64,000 bases of DNA from Rhodospirillales bacterium. Lineage in GTDB: Bacteria; Pseudomonadota; Alphaproteobacteria; Rhodospirillales; Defluviicoccaceae. Below, piece by piece: positions 20,058 to 29,747 of the stretch. The stretch lies in the NCBI GenBank assembly GCA_007695045.1, contig REEP01000069.1:16411-80410 (forward strand). The letters run 5' to 3'. Position 1 is the first letter of the stretch, and every line of letters starts with the position of its first letter. The notes under the pieces are model-generated. The model was given only the letters and a program-made list of their open reading frames with translations, was not told where the DNA came from and ran no database searches. The translations under genes were made by a program, and so were the position numbers.

Positions 20058-20616
20058 AGCGCGCGATCATGTCGATTTCCAGGTTTACCCGGTCGCCTAC
20101 CCGCGATCGACCAAACGCGGTGACGGCGAGGGTATGAGGAATCAGATTGACCCCGAAGCCCTCATCCGCAACCTCGTTAACGGTCAGGGACACGCCATCC
20201 ACCGCAATCGAGCCTTTCACCGCCACATAGCGCATAAGGTCGGGCGCCGCCGAGAAGGTGAACCGTTGCGAGTCGCCGTCCGGGCGGATCGCCTCGATGC
20301 AGCCGACACCGTCCACATGGCCGAACACCAGATGGCCGCCAAGTTCATCGCCAATGCGGAGCGACCGCTCCAGATTCACTGCCGTGTCTTCCCGCCAGTC
20401 CCCGATGGTGGTGCAAGCCAGGGTTTCGGCGGATGCCGACACGGCGAACCACCCCGTCCCCCGCTCGGTTACCGTGAGGCAAACGCCGGAACAGGCAATA
20501 GACGCGCCAACCGGCACGGTCGCCGTATCGAAGCCGGTTGCGATTTCCAGGCGTGTGTCGCCGGTTCGGCGCACCGAGCGGACCGTGCCGAGGTCCGTGA
20601 CGATCCCCGTGAACAT
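20029..20616 (-). CDS. ribE: Riboflavin synthase, alpha subunit
   Basis: A 195-residue enzyme dismutating two lumazines to riboflavin. It has the tandem lumazine-binding repeats: start MFTGIVTDLGTV, IACSGVCLTVTE in repeat one, GGHLVFGHVDGVG and IAVDGVSLTVNEV in repeat two. Ten bases separate ribD from it. Confidence 0.95.
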   Translation of the reverse strand: MFTGIVTDLGTVRSVRRTGDTRLEIATGFDTATVPVGASIACSGVCLTVTERGTGWFAVSASAETLACTTIGDWREDTAVNLERSLRIGDELGGHLVFGHVDGVGCIEAIRPDGDSQRFTFSAAPDLMRYVAVKGSIAVDGVSLTVNEVADEGFGVNLIPHTLAVTAFGRSRVGDRVNLEIDMIARYVARLLSRD

Positions 20617-20625
20617 GGCGGTGGC

Positions 20626-21822
20626 CTAACGGCTGCGCTCGAAAGTTTCAAGCATGTCGTCGCCGAGCCCACGTATACCGGTGCGCACGAACCGCGGCGT
20701 TGCCGCCAGGGTCGGCAAGCCGAGGGCTGCCACCGCCGCCACGCCGTCGCCGCCCAGCACGCCGGAGCTGCGGAACCAGGCCAGCCGGTCCACCAGCCCC
20801 GCCGCGAGAAACGCTGCCGCCAGTCGCCCGCCACCCTCGATCAGCACCCGGGTCAGGCCGAGCCAGCCCAGGGCTCCTGCGATGGCGCCGGGGCGCAGAT
20901 GTCCATCGGCATCCGTCTCCACCGGGATCACACGAACCCCTCGCTGTTTCAAGGCGTCCCGCTTGCCCGGGTCGGCATCGGCTCGGGTCAGCACGTGGGT
21001 CGGTATATCTCTGGCCGTGGCCACCAGCCGGGCCGTCACAGGCAGGCGCAGACGTCCGTCGGCGACGATCCTGACCGGCGATCGGTCCCCCATCCCCGGC
21101 AGACGGCAGCCGAGGTCGGGATCGTCGGCCAGCGCGGTGCCTGAGCCGATCAGCACCGCATCGTGGTCGGCCCGCATCCGGTGCGCGTGTGCCCGTGCCG
21201 CCTCCCCGGTGATCCAGCGGCTCTCGCCGCCCGCCATGGCGATGCGCCCATCCAGGCTGGTCGCAGTCTTCAGCGTGATCAGCGGTCGCCCGGCGGTGCA
21301 GCAGAGGAAGAACCCGGCGTTCACTGCTGCCGCTTCAGGTTCACACACGCCAAGATCGACGATGATCCCCGCCTCCTGCAGGCGTGCCAACCCGCCCCCC
21401 CCGACCCGCGGGTCCGGGTCGCGCACCGCTACCACGGTCCGCCGGATACCGGCGGCAATCACCGCTTCGGTACAGGGCGGCGTCCTGCCGACGTGGTTGC
21501 AAGGCTCCAGGGTGACGTAGAGGCTCGCCCCGGCGGCCGCACCGCCGGCCCGGCCCAGGGCTTCCGTCTCCGCATGGGGCCGTCCGCCCGGCTGAGTCCA
21601 GCCGCGCCCCACCACCATGCCGTCACGAACCACCACCGCCCCCACGGCCGGGTTGGGCCATACCCGGCCGAGCCCGCGGCGCGCCAAGCCCAGCGCCGCC
21701 TGCATGTGACGGCGGTCGTCGTCATCCGAAGGCGGCGTGTCAGCGATCGCCAAGGTGCTCAACGAAATCTTCAAAGTCCTTGGCTTCCCGGAAGTTCTTG
21801 TAGACAGACGCGAAACGGACAT
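20626..21822 (-). CDS. ribD: Bifunctional riboflavin deaminase/reductase RibD
   Basis: Two-domain enzyme of early riboflavin synthesis. The deaminase domain begins at about [11 protein letters not shown] and has [10 protein letters not shown], the zinc motif PHAETEAL and [20 protein letters not shown]; the reductase domain begins near [17 protein letters not shown] and has [20 protein letters not shown]. The start is uncertain: ATG 21822 overlaps nrdR by 83 bases, ATG 21705 would clip the domain edge, and a TTG near 21753 would give a short overlap. Confidence 0.92.
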   Translation of the reverse strand: MSVSRLSTRTSGKPRTLKISLSTLAIADTPPSDDDDRRHMQAALGLARRGLGRVWPNPAVGAVVVRDGMVVGRGWTQPGGRPHAETEALGRAGGAAAGASLYVTLEPCNHVGRTPPCTEAVIAAGIRRTVVAVRDPDPRVGGGGLARLQEAGIIVDLGVCEPEAAAVNAGFFLCCTAGRPLITLKTATSLDGRIAMAGGESRWITGEAARAHAHRMRADHDAVLIGSGTALADDPDLGCRLPGMGDRSPVRIVADGRLRLPVTARLVATARDIPTHVLTRADADPGKRDALKQRGVRVIPVETDADGHLRPGAIAGALGWLGLTRVLIEGGGRLAAAFLAAGLVDRLAWFRSSGVLGGDGVAAVAALGLPTLAATPRFVRTGIRGLGDDMLETFERSR

Positions 21823-22192
21823 AGGCGACCTGGTCCAACTGGGCCAGCTGCTCCATGGCCATCTCGCCGATCACCTTGGACGGGATCTCCGGCTCCCCAA
21901 GCGTCTCCAGCCGGCGTTGAATGCTGTTGACGATCCGTTCGATGCGGTCTTCGTCCACCGGCCGCTTACGCAACGCGATCTTGAGGGAGCGCAGCAGCTT
22001 CTCCCGGTCAAACGGCGTTTTCTGGCCGTTCTTCTTGACCACCACCAGTTCCCTAAGGTGAACCCGCTCAAACGTGGTCCAGCGCGCGCCGCAGGCCGGG
22101 CAATAGCGCCGCCGGCGGATCGCGGCGTGATCTTCCGTCGGCCGCGAATCCTTCACCTGGGTATCTTCGTGGCCGCAGAATGGGCAACGCAT
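21740..22192 (-). CDS. nrdR: Transcriptional repressor NrdR
   Basis: A 150-residue repressor of ribonucleotide reductase genes. The zinc ribbon is [17 protein letters not shown] plus [15 protein letters not shown], followed by an ATP-cone domain ([21 protein letters not shown]...). Position between glyA and ribD is the classical alphaproteobacterial one. Confidence 0.96.
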   Translation of the reverse strand: MRCPFCGHEDTQVKDSRPTEDHAAIRRRRYCPACGARWTTFERVHLRELVVVKKNGQKTPFDREKLLRSLKIALRKRPVDEDRIERIVNSIQRRLETLGEPEIPSKVIGEMAMEQLAQLDQVAYVRFASVYKNFREAKDFEDFVEHLGDR

Positions 22193-22253
22193 GCGCCTTG
22201 ATCCTTTCCCCCCAATGGAGTGTGCGCCGGCCGGCGGTCATCGCACCTCCTGT

Positions 22254-23564
22254 TCAGAAATCCGAGTAGACCGGGAAGCGTTCGCACAACTGCAGAACCT
22301 GTTCCCGGGCCCGGCCCTCGGCCACGCTGTTGTCATCGGGATTGTGAGCGAGGCCGTCCAGCACGTCGGCGATCAACTCGCCCACCCGGCGGAACTCGGC
22401 CGGGCCGAAACCGCGGGTGGTGCCGGCCGGCGAGCCGAGGCGAATGCCGGAGGTGATGCCGGGCTTTTCCGGGTCGAACGGAATGCCGTTCTTGTTGCAG
22501 GTCAGGTTGGCCCGCCCGAGGCTCGCCTCCGCCGCCTTGCCCGTAACCCGCTTGGGCCTGAGGTCCACCAACACCAAGTGGGTATCGGTGCCGCCGGAGA
22601 CGAGGTCGAGCCCGCGCTCCGCCAGGGTCGCGCCCAGCATCTTGGCGTTGTCCGTCACTGCCTTGGCGTAACTGCGGAACTCCGGTCGGAGCGCTTCGCC
22701 GAAGGCCACCGCCTTGGCCGCGATCACATGCATCAGCGGGCCGCCCTGGAGGCCCGGAAACACGGCCGAATTGATCCGCTTGCCCAGATCCGGGTCCTGA
22801 CTCAGGATCATGCCACCGCGCGGACCCCGCAGGGTCTTGTGGGTGGTCGTGGTCACCACGTGGGCATGGGGGAACGGGCTCGGATGAACACCACCGGCGA
22901 TCAATCCCGCAAAATGCGCCATGTCCACCATCAGCATCGCGCCGACGGCATCGGCAATCGCACGGAATCGGGCGAAGTCGATGATGCGGGGATAAGCCGA
23001 ACCACCGGCGATGATCAGCTTCGGCCGGTGTTCCTTGGCCAACCGCTGTACCTGCTCGAAATCAATCAGCGCGTCCTCTTTCCGAACGCCGTACTGCACG
23101 GCGCGAAACCACTTGCCGGACTGTGCCGGCGCCGCGCCGTGGGTCAGGTGACCGCCGGCATCCAGCGACATGCCCATGAGAACGTCGCCCGGTTGCAAAA
23201 GGGCGAGATAGACTGCCCCGTTGGCCTGGGCGCCGGAATGCGGCTGAACGTTGACGAAGTCGCACCCGAACAATTGTTTGGCCCGCTCAATGGCCAGGGC
23301 CTCACCCACGTCCACATGCTCGCAACCACCATAGTAGCGCCTGCCGGGATAGCCTTCGGCGTACTTGTTGGTCAGCACCGAGCCCTGGGCCTCCAGCACC
23401 GCGCGCGACACGATGTTCTCGGAGGCGATCAGTTCAATATGCTGGCGCTGACGCCCCAACTCGGCGTGGATCGCCGCGTCCACCGCCGTGTCGGCCTCGG
23501 CCAGCGGGGCACTGAAAAAGCGGTCGTGGGCGGCGCTCGGGTAAGATGACCGGGTTACCGGCAT
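22254..23564 (-). CDS. glyA: Serine hydroxymethyltransferase
   Basis: A 436-residue PLP enzyme interconverting serine and glycine with tetrahydrofolate. Signatures: [40 protein letters not shown], the PLP-lysine motif [16 protein letters not shown] and [17 protein letters not shown]. Start ATG 23564 follows a GGGAAGGA site; the frame runs 11 codons further upstream. Confidence 0.96.
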   Translation of the reverse strand: MPVTRSSYPSAAHDRFFSAPLAEADTAVDAAIHAELGRQRQHIELIASENIVSRAVLEAQGSVLTNKYAEGYPGRRYYGGCEHVDVGEALAIERAKQLFGCDFVNVQPHSGAQANGAVYLALLQPGDVLMGMSLDAGGHLTHGAAPAQSGKWFRAVQYGVRKEDALIDFEQVQRLAKEHRPKLIIAGGSAYPRIIDFARFRAIADAVGAMLMVDMAHFAGLIAGGVHPSPFPHAHVVTTTTHKTLRGPRGGMILSQDPDLGKRINSAVFPGLQGGPLMHVIAAKAVAFGEALRPEFRSYAKAVTDNAKMLGATLAERGLDLVSGGTDTHLVLVDLRPKRVTGKAAEASLGRANLTCNKNGIPFDPEKPGITSGIRLGSPAGTTRGFGPAEFRRVGELIADVLDGLAHNPDDNSVAEGRAREQVLQLCERFPVYSDF

Positions 23565-23662
23565 AAGGCTGTCCTTCCCTGATTGTGCAGGTTCCAAGTC
23601 TGTCGGATATGATCCGACCGGCGTTGTTCGTGCTGGGCCGACATCGGTGTGGCGTCGTGATC

Positions 23663-24106
23663 CTACCCGGGATTGGCGAGTTTACGGACACGGGCGCTAT
23701 GACGCCCGGCCGAGAACGTCGTCTCCAGGAAGACCTTGAGACAGTCTCGGGCGACATCCTCCCCGATCATCCGGCCTCCGAAACAGATGACGTTGGCGTC
23801 GTTGTGCTCCCGCGCAAGGCGTGCGCCCAGCGCGTCGTGGACCAGAGCGGCGCGCACGTTGGGAAAACGATTGGCCGCGATGCTGATGCCGATGCCGCTG
23901 CCACAGACGAGCACACCGCGGCGGGCCTTGCCGTCCCGAAGCACGTGCGCCATCGCATAGGCAAAATCCGGATAGTCCACCGATTCGGCGCTGTCGGTGC
24001 CAAGATCAAGCGTCTCAAACCCCATGTCACGCAGGGACTGAAGCAGCCCAATCTTGAGATTATAGCCGGCATGATCGCTCGCCACGGCAATCGTTTCTTT
24101 CGTCAT
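23663..24106 (-). CDS. rpiB: Ribose-5-phosphate isomerase B
   Basis: A 147-residue RpiB/LacAB family isomerase (ribulose-5-P to ribose-5-P). Motifs: [52 protein letters not shown] with the catalytic Cys and [18 protein letters not shown]. An alternative ATG four codons upstream (24118) is possible. It is the first gene of the long rpiB-to-thiL run; its promoter should be in the AT-richer gap before mucR. Confidence 0.95.
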   Translation of the reverse strand: MTKETIAVASDHAGYNLKIGLLQSLRDMGFETLDLGTDSAESVDYPDFAYAMAHVLRDGKARRGVLVCGSGIGISIAANRFPNVRAALVHDALGARLAREHNDANVICFGGRMIGEDVARDCLKVFLETTFSAGRHSARVRKLANPG

Positions 24107-24464
24107 GTTCGACACCATGGATCAAGCGTCATTCCACAGGACAATCGTCAACGGTCATCATCCGCCCGGAACACCAACGGCCAACGTTGATACCATATCT
24201 CGGATTGGGTGGCTACACCGGCACAAGCGGTCGCCGTTATCGGAGACACCGACCGGGCTGGTCGAAGCCCGGAGCCGTCCTTGAACGGCGGCTGCGGCAG
24301 GCGACGCCGCCTCTGCCCGGTATCGCGAAACGCCGTCCGCAAGCGCCGCAAAAACCGCCTCTGAAGCCTAGCCTTGTTTATTTTCGTTTTTTATTTGACA
24401 CGACCTTCCTTCGGGATGTTACATAACCACACACTCAAAGCTAAACCTGTCAGGGCGAATACCG
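24107..24464. promoter_or_regulatory. Divergent intergenic region between rpiB and mucR
   Basis: About 358 bases without a gene. The mucR side (24370-24425) is clearly AT-rich compared with the surroundings and contains the promoter described separately. No tRNA or other RNA gene was recognised. The region must also hold the rpiB promoter, for which I see no clear boxes. Confidence 0.6.
24395..24423 (+). promoter_or_regulatory. Probable sigma-70-type promoter of mucR
   Basis: A perfect -35 hexamer TTGACA (24395-24400), a 17-base spacer, and GTTACA (24418-24423) as a -10-like hexamer, 42 bases before the mucR start. MucR/Ros proteins commonly repress their own AT-rich promoters, so this segment is also a plausible autoregulatory site (inference). 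Confidence 0.6.
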
Positions 24465-24914
24465 ATGGATGAAGAGCTGAACGAGAGAATCGCACGCGAG
24501 GACGTCCTGCGTATGGCGGTGGACGTGGTTGCCGCTTACGTCAGTAACAATCAGGTTCCGTCTGCCCAGATACCGGAGGTCATCCATAGCGTGTTTGGGT
24601 CCCTGTGCGAGCTGGAAGGTGCCTCGTCCGAGATGCGGCAGGAACCTCAGAAGCCGGCGGTACCCATCCGGAAATCAGTTACCCCGGATTATATCGTCTG
24701 CCTCGAGGACGGAAAGAAGCTGAAGATGCTCAAGCGGCATCTCCATACCACTTACCGCATGACGCCCGAGGAATACCGGGCCAAGTGGGGTCTTCCATCC
24801 GACTACCCCATGGTAGCTCCCAACTACGCCAAGCAGCGCTCAGAGTTCGCCAAGCAGATTGGCCTCGGCCGCAAGGCTGGTGATGACTCACGCCGTGGTC
24901 GCGCCAAGCGCTGA
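24465..24914 (+). CDS. mucR: MucR/Ros-family transcriptional regulator
   Basis: A 149-residue Ros/MucR zinc-finger regulator, a global repressor of surface polysaccharide, motility and cell-cycle genes in Alphaproteobacteria. The N-terminal oligomerisation region is acidic; the DNA-binding part is PDYIVCLEDGKKLKMLKRHLHTTYRMTPEEYRAKWGLPSDYPMVAPNYA (key residues: Cys of VCLEDG, Asp three residues later, the two His of RHLHTTY region). The finger has Asp where classical Ros has a second Cys. A hairpin 67 bases downstream may end the transcript. Confidence 0.94.
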   Translation: MDEELNERIAREDVLRMAVDVVAAYVSNNQVPSAQIPEVIHSVFGSLCELEGASSEMRQEPQKPAVPIRKSVTPDYIVCLEDGKKLKMLKRHLHTTYRMTPEEYRAKWGLPSDYPMVAPNYAKQRSEFAKQIGLGRKAGDDSRRGRAKR

Positions 24915-24980
24915 ACGCGAATCCCATAGCGGTTGTGCGCGTGCAAACAATCGGACGCGTCAGACGAACGGGATAGACAG

Positions 24981-25011
24981 GTTCGGAAGGGGCGTGCGCG
25001 TCCCTCCGAAC
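24981..25011 (+). terminator. Possible mucR terminator hairpin
   Basis: GTTCGGAAGGG pairs with CCCTCCGAAC (one bulged A) around a GC-rich loop, followed by a weak T-containing tail (CTCGCTTTGT). A second hairpin, GGAAAGGCG with CGCCTTTCC, lies at about 25050-25079 without a T-run. The rest of the 320-base gap to 25234 shows no gene. Confidence 0.5.
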
Positions 25012-25234
25012 TCGCTTTGTCATAGTCTTTCAGCCGGGGAAAAGGGTGGAAAGGCGACTTGGGGAAGCCGCCTTTCCGATGCGTCATGCCACCTGGGGGC
25101 AGGTTCCGGGCGGCATGCGCACGACTACATCTTGATACGCTCCTATTATCGCGCTGCATTTGATCTTTGGAGGTCCCTCATGTCGAGGGGCCTGCAGCGC
25201 GAGTGATTGCGTTGCCTGCGCGCTCGAACTCCCC

Positions 25235-25567
25235 TTAGCGCTTGGGCGCGCAGGGGTTCTTGGCTGCACACGGGTTCTTGGCTGCACATGGGTTGGCGGC
25301 GGCGCAAGGATTGGCTGCGCACGGATCGGCCGCGCAGGGATCGGCCGCGCAGGGATCGGCTGCGCACGCGCCGCAGGGCTTGCAGGCCACGACATGAATA
25401 CTGCCGCTGCGCGACTTGGCGGTGGGCAGTTCAGCGGTCATCGAACGAACGTCCATTGTCGCGGTCACCGGGCTGGCCGCAGCCATCGAGGTGCCGAGGG
25501 CAATGCCGGCGGCGGCAAGGGCGGGCATGACGGTGGTATTGAGCAGGGTCTGCCGGTTGGTCTTCAT
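25235..25567 (-). CDS. Secreted cysteine-repeat protein with (CAADP/CAAKNP)n tail
   Basis: A 110-residue exported protein. The start ATG 25567 has an excellent GAGGAGG site nine bases upstream. Residues 1-31 form a signal peptide (TTVMPALAAAGIALGTSMAAA). Residues 32-60 are unremarkable, and residues 61-110 carry ten cysteines at 62, 65, 68, 73, 78, 83, 88, 94, 100 and 106. The last seven sit in tandem units of five residues (CAADP, CAANP), then six (CAAANP, CAAKNP). Such evenly spaced single cysteines in a low-complexity periplasmic peptide suggest metal (copper) or thiol chemistry, by analogy to bufferin-type peptides. No modifying-enzyme gene is adjacent. The function is not known. Confidence 0.8.
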   Translation of the reverse strand: MKTNRQTLLNTTVMPALAAAGIALGTSMAAASPVTATMDVRSMTAELPTAKSRSGSIHVVACKPCGACAADPCAADPCAADPCAANPCAAANPCAAKNPCAAKNPCAPKR

Positions 25568-25807
25568 GGTCCTGGCCTCCTCAATCTGAAAATGCGAAGA
25601 ATTAACTGTTGGCATCATGCTCCGCCCCAGCCGCTGAGACGAGTCACGCCGCATCACGAAACAGTGAACGCCGGCCAAGCAACGTTAACCGAGGACGCCC
25701 GGACAGGGTCACGAAACGACCGTGGACAACCGGCCAGGAAATCGGCGGGCACATGGTTCGGACAAGCAGTCTGGGCAGCCAAGAGGTACGACTGAAGGGG
25801 GCCGCCC

Positions 25808-26365
25808 TCAAGCAGGTTCGAGTTCGCTGTCCCAGTACAGGAAGTCGCGCCAGCTTTCATGCAGGTAGTTGGGCGGGAATGCCCGGCCGTTCTCCTGCAA
25901 CTCGTACGCCGTGGGCTCGTACGGGTGGCGCAGCGGATGAATGCCGCACTCGTGCGGCAACCGGTGCCCCTTGCTCAGATTGCAAGGCTCGCAAGCCGTG
26001 ACGACGTTGGTCCAAAGCGTCCGGCCGCCGCGAGCGCGCGGGGTGACATGATCGAACGTAAGGTCCTCGGTCGGCAAGTGATCGCCGCAGTACTGGCAGG
26101 CGAACCGGTCGCGCAGAAACACGTTGAAGCGGGTGAACGCAGGCCGGCGCACCATCGGCACATACTGCTTCAGGGAGATCACGCTCGGCAGCCGGAACTC
26201 CCGGGACGGGGAGTGCACGGCGCGATCATACTCGGAAATCACATTGACCCGGTCCAGGCAGACCGCCTTGATGGTTTCCTGCCACGGCCAGAGAGACAGC
26301 GGAAAATAGCTGAGGGGCCGAAAATCGGCGTTCAGGACCAAAGCTGGATAGCTCTCTAATCCCAT
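25808..26365 (-). CDS. HNH endonuclease family protein
   Basis: A 185-residue McrA-like HNH nuclease-fold protein. The motif region is FACQYCGDHLPTEDLTFDHVTPRARGG followed by TACEPCNLSKGHR, giving two CxxC zinc pairs around the His-Asn-His core. The N-terminus (ALVLNADFRPLSYFPLSLWPWQETIKAV) is typical of a widespread chromosomal single-gene family rather than of restriction systems. Start ATG 26365 is preferred to a TTG seven codons upstream. The true substrate is not known. Between it and the Cys-repeat gene 240 bases hold nothing recognisable. Confidence 0.85.
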   Translation of the reverse strand: MGLESYPALVLNADFRPLSYFPLSLWPWQETIKAVCLDRVNVISEYDRAVHSPSREFRLPSVISLKQYVPMVRRPAFTRFNVFLRDRFACQYCGDHLPTEDLTFDHVTPRARGGRTLWTNVVTACEPCNLSKGHRLPHECGIHPLRHPYEPTAYELQENGRAFPPNYLHESWRDFLYWDSELEPA

Positions 26366-26504
26366 CCAAACGGTTCCCGATGTCAACCCACGGCGAGACC
26401 CTACAACATATAGAGCGCGCCTGCCAAACCTGCACTCCGTGAAGTTTTGGTGACCCGCATCACCAGAGCCGGGCCCCCTCCCGACCGCGCCCGGACCCCC
26501 TGGC

Positions 26505-27176
26505 TCATGGCACCGCCATCCGAAACACTTGGCCCAGGAATTTGAGATCCAGCCGGATCGTGGCCTCGTCGATCCCGTGGCCCAGATTGGGCATCACGTG
26601 CGCTTCCACCGGAACGCCGGCGGCCCGCAGCGTCCCCTCCGCCACCGGCAGCGCCTGCACCGGCAGAACCTCGTCCAGCGCGCCGTGGGTCAACAGCACC
26701 GGCGGGCGGGACCGGAGTTCTCGTGCCACGCGGCTCTCGCCGACCAGCATGCCGGAATGCGACACGATCCCCGCCGGCCCCGGTGCCCGGCGCAGGCCCA
26801 CGTGCAACGCCATCATCGCCCCCTGGGAAAAGCCGATCAGCACCATCCGGTCGGCGAACAGGGCGTGCTCCGACAACTGCTGGTCAATGAAGGCGTCCAG
26901 CGCCGGCGCCGCCGATTGCGCGCCCTGCAGCCGGGTGCTCGCCTGCATGTTCTGGATGCTGAACCATTGATAGCCGAACGGCGCCATCTCGAACCGCTCG
27001 GGGGCATTGGGTGCCACGAAATGGGCATCGGGCAGCAGCATCTGATAGAGCGGCGCCAAGCCGATGAGATCGTTGCCATCGGCGCCGATGCCGTGCAGCA
27101 GGATCACCAACTGCTGCGGCTGCCCGCCGTTCTTGGGCGGTACGCTGGGTCCATCCAGGACGGGTACATCCACCAT
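26505..27176 (-). CDS. Alpha/beta-hydrolase, phospholipase/carboxylesterase family
   Basis: A 223-residue esterase of the acyl-protein thioesterase/carboxylesterase type. The oxyanion region is VILLHGIGADGNDLIGLAP, the nucleophile elbow is VLIGFSQGAMMALHVGL, and the acid and base are HGALDEVLPV and NLGHGIDEATI. Length is normal for cytosolic family members; no signal peptide is seen. Start ATG 27176 (MVDVPVLDG) removes 27 unconserved codons. Confidence 0.85.
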   Translation of the reverse strand: MVDVPVLDGPSVPPKNGGQPQQLVILLHGIGADGNDLIGLAPLYQMLLPDAHFVAPNAPERFEMAPFGYQWFSIQNMQASTRLQGAQSAAPALDAFIDQQLSEHALFADRMVLIGFSQGAMMALHVGLRRAPGPAGIVSHSGMLVGESRVARELRSRPPVLLTHGALDEVLPVQALPVAEGTLRAAGVPVEAHVMPNLGHGIDEATIRLDLKFLGQVFRMAVP

Positions 27177-27336
27177 GGCAATCCCGTATCGGCGGCCCGG
27201 TAAAGGCGGCCATTGATCGCAAGCCTCCGGCACACCAGTGTGATGGCGCGGGGGCAAACGCGCGGGAGGCTAGCGGAAAACCCCGAAACACGCCACCGAA
27301 ACCGGGACGGCGGCAGCCGCGGAGCGTGCCCCGCAG

Positions 27337-28215
27337 TCACACTGCCAGATGCAGGCCGGCGACAAGGTCGAGATAGTCCGGCTCCTCCGGCCCGATGAGG
27401 CCGTGGCGAATCAGGAAATCGATCATGACCAGAGCGCAGTTGAACTTGAAATCCTCAGTATCGCGCACGGCTTCCGCGACCCGCTCGATCGGCCACAGCT
27501 CGAATCCTGAAAGCTCGCCGTCAGTGTTGCGCGGCACGAAACTGGCCGGCAAGTCCAGGTCATAGAGGAACAGGACGTCGTTGCGCAGGCCCTCCGGACG
27601 CTGCGTGCAGTAGCTGATGGCGCCGACCGGACGCGCCCGTGCTGCCATTTCTGGTGATACCGCCGCCTCTTCCGCCGCTTCCTTCAGAAGGTTCTCGCGC
27701 AGCGACAGGCCCGCCGGCTGGCCGCCCGCCACCATCTGGTCGAGTTTGCCTGGGGCCAGGCGCTTGTCGAGACTGCGCCGCCCCACCCACATGCGCACGC
27801 CCGTCGCCGGATCTCCCGGATCCGCCAGATCCGGCCCGTCCCGGACCACGCCATTGACATGAATGCCGTAGCCGCGCACGCCGAACGCCGGCACCGCGCC
27901 GCGATCGATGGCGAACAGCGGTCGGTCGAAGCGGGCACCGACGGCAAACATTTCGCCGCGCCAATCATCCAGGATTCCCCGGGCGCCCAGAGTGCGCACC
28001 ACCGCGGCCACCGCCTTGGTCCGCGCATCGAACCCCTTGAGGTTCGGGTTCAGTGCCACCGCATGCTCGTCCACGACGAATACCTCCGGAAACGCGGCCA
28101 GCGCTGCTGCCAGTTCGGGGCGGACCCAGCCGACGGTCGCACCGTCGGCCCGAAAGGGCCGGAAGGCGCTTGGGTCGAACAGCTGACAGGCCCGGATGCG
28201 ATCGAGATAACTCAT
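27337..28215 (-). CDS. Nudix hydrolase with N-terminal DUF4743 domain
   Basis: A 292-residue protein with an N-terminal DUF4743 region (about residues 1-120) and a C-terminal Nudix domain. The Nudix box lies near residues 160-185: [21 protein letters not shown] with the expected RExxxEE core. DUF4743-Nudix proteins are related to the N-terminal half of fungal thiamine pyrophosphokinase Tnr3; hydrolysis of oxidised or damaged thiamine diphosphates is known for some relatives, but the substrate here is unproven. It is divergent from rph across 116 bases. Confidence 0.85.
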   Translation of the reverse strand: MSYLDRIRACQLFDPSAFRPFRADGATVGWVRPELAAALAAFPEVFVVDEHAVALNPNLKGFDARTKAVAAVVRTLGARGILDDWRGEMFAVGARFDRPLFAIDRGAVPAFGVRGYGIHVNGVVRDGPDLADPGDPATGVRMWVGRRSLDKRLAPGKLDQMVAGGQPAGLSLRENLLKEAAEEAAVSPEMAARARPVGAISYCTQRPEGLRNDVLFLYDLDLPASFVPRNTDGELSGFELWPIERVAEAVRDTEDFKFNCALVMIDFLIRHGLIGPEEPDYLDLVAGLHLAV

Positions 28216-28331
28216 GGCCTCCTCCGGTTACGGGGATGGATCTGCGCCACGGCGCGGCCATGCTTTACCATGCAGGGCATAAAGGAGTAGCGTGCAAGAG
28301 TCTCTCGCACCCTGACCAAATCGGAACCCCC

Positions 28332-29051
28332 ATGAGGCCATCCGGCCGCGCCGCCGACGCCATGCGCCCCGTCCTGATCGAGACGGCGGTGAACAAATAT
28401 GCCGAGGGCTCGTGCCGGATACGGTTCGGCGATACCGAGGTGCTGTGTACCGCTTCCGCCGAACAACGAGTGCCGTCGTGGCTTCGGGATGCCGGGCGGG
28501 GCTGGGTCACGGCGGAATACGGCATGCTGCCGCGCGCCACCGCCCAGCGCACCGATCGGGAGGCCGCGCGCGGCCGGCAGACCGGCCGGACCCAGGAGAT
28601 CCAGCGCCTGATCGGCCGCAGCCTGCGAGCCGCCACCGACCTCAAGGCCATGGGTGAACTGCAGGTCCGGGTCGATTGCGATGTGATCGTCGCCGACGGT
28701 GGCACCCGCACCGCTGCCATCACCGGCGCTTACGTCGCCCTTCACCTGGCCTTCCGGCGCCTGGTGGACCTCGGCATCGTCGGGGCCCTGCCGCTGACCG
28801 ATCAGGTCGCTGCGGTGTCCTGCGGCCTCTACAAAGAGACCCCGATCCTCGACCTGGATTACCAGGAAGACAGCGCCGCCGCCGCCGATGCCAACTTCGT
28901 TCTGACCGGGCGCGGCGGCATCGTCGAGGTCCAGGGTACTGCCGAGGAACGGCCGTTCACGGAGACGCAGTTCGCCCAGATGATGGCACTGGCCCGAAAA
29001 GGGATCGGCGAACTGGTCGCCCTGCAACGCAAGGCCGTCTATATCGCGTGA
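28332..29051 (+). CDS. rph: Ribonuclease PH
   Basis: A 239-residue phosphorolytic 3' exonuclease that trims tRNA 3' ends. The start at ATG 28332 ([14 protein letters not shown]) fits the family; the frame is open 93 codons further upstream over the divergent Nudix gene. Signatures: [76 protein letters not shown] core, and [13 protein letters not shown]. It heads the rph-rdgB-hemW run. Confidence 0.95.
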   Translation: MRPSGRAADAMRPVLIETAVNKYAEGSCRIRFGDTEVLCTASAEQRVPSWLRDAGRGWVTAEYGMLPRATAQRTDREAARGRQTGRTQEIQRLIGRSLRAATDLKAMGELQVRVDCDVIVADGGTRTAAITGAYVALHLAFRRLVDLGIVGALPLTDQVAAVSCGLYKETPILDLDYQEDSAAAADANFVLTGRGGIVEVQGTAEERPFTETQFAQMMALARKGIGELVALQRKAVYIA

Positions 29052-29124
29052 TCGCCACGCTTCAGTCCACCACGCATCGCCCGGCGGGCCGGTCACGATC
29101 AGGGCAAGAAGGATCGGTAAAATC

Positions 29125-29736
29125 ATGGCACGGCTGTTTTCGGGTGGCCCCCTGGTCATCGCCAGCCACAACTCCGGAAAGGTGCGGGAAATCCGGGATC
29201 TGCTGCAGCCACTGGGAGCGGACGTGATCGCCGCCGCCGACCTGGGCCTGCCGGAACCCGCGGAAACCGGACGGTCTTTCCTCGCCAATGCCGAGATCAA
29301 GGCGCTCGCCGCGGCGACGGCATCCGGCCACCCGGCGCTGGCCGACGATTCCGGCTTGGTGGTGGCCGCCTTGCGCAACCAGCCGGGCATCTATTCCGCG
29401 CGCTGGGCCGGACCGGAAAAGGATTTCGCCAAGGCAATGGCCGAGGTGGAGGCGCGGCTCAGCGGTATCATCGACCGGCGCGGCCATTTCGCCTGCGCCC
29501 TCGCCCTGGCTTGGCCCGACGGCCACGTGGAGACATTCTCCGGTAATGTCTATGGCACCCTGGTGTGGCCGCCACGGGGCGATCGGGGCTTCGGCTACGA
29601 TCCGATGTTCGTGCCTGACGGTTACGACATCACCTTTGGAGAGATGCCGCCGGAAGAAAAACACCGCATCAGTCACCGCGCCAAGGCGTTCCATCGGCTG
29701 GTGCAGGCCTGCTTTCCCGGTCCGGTGACGGCCTGA
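29125..29736 (+). CDS. rdgB: Non-canonical purine NTP pyrophosphatase (RdgB/HAM1)
   Basis: A 203-residue house-cleaning enzyme hydrolysing dITP, ITP and XTP. Typical motifs are [46 protein letters not shown] (core ADDSGL), GIYSARWAG and [16 protein letters not shown]. It is 73 bases after rph and 11 before hemW. Confidence 0.95.
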   Translation: MARLFSGGPLVIASHNSGKVREIRDLLQPLGADVIAAADLGLPEPAETGRSFLANAEIKALAAATASGHPALADDSGLVVAALRNQPGIYSARWAGPEKDFAKAMAEVEARLSGIIDRRGHFACALALAWPDGHVETFSGNVYGTLVWPPRGDRGFGYDPMFVPDGYDITFGEMPPEEKHRISHRAKAFHRLVQACFPGPVTA

Positions 29737-29747
29737 GGCGGCAATCC

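Noticed and set aside
25250..25370. CRISPR-like regular DNA repeat
   Set aside because: The 15-18 base periodicity is the coding repeat of the Cys-rich protein; there are no unique spacers and the unit length is far too short for CRISPR.
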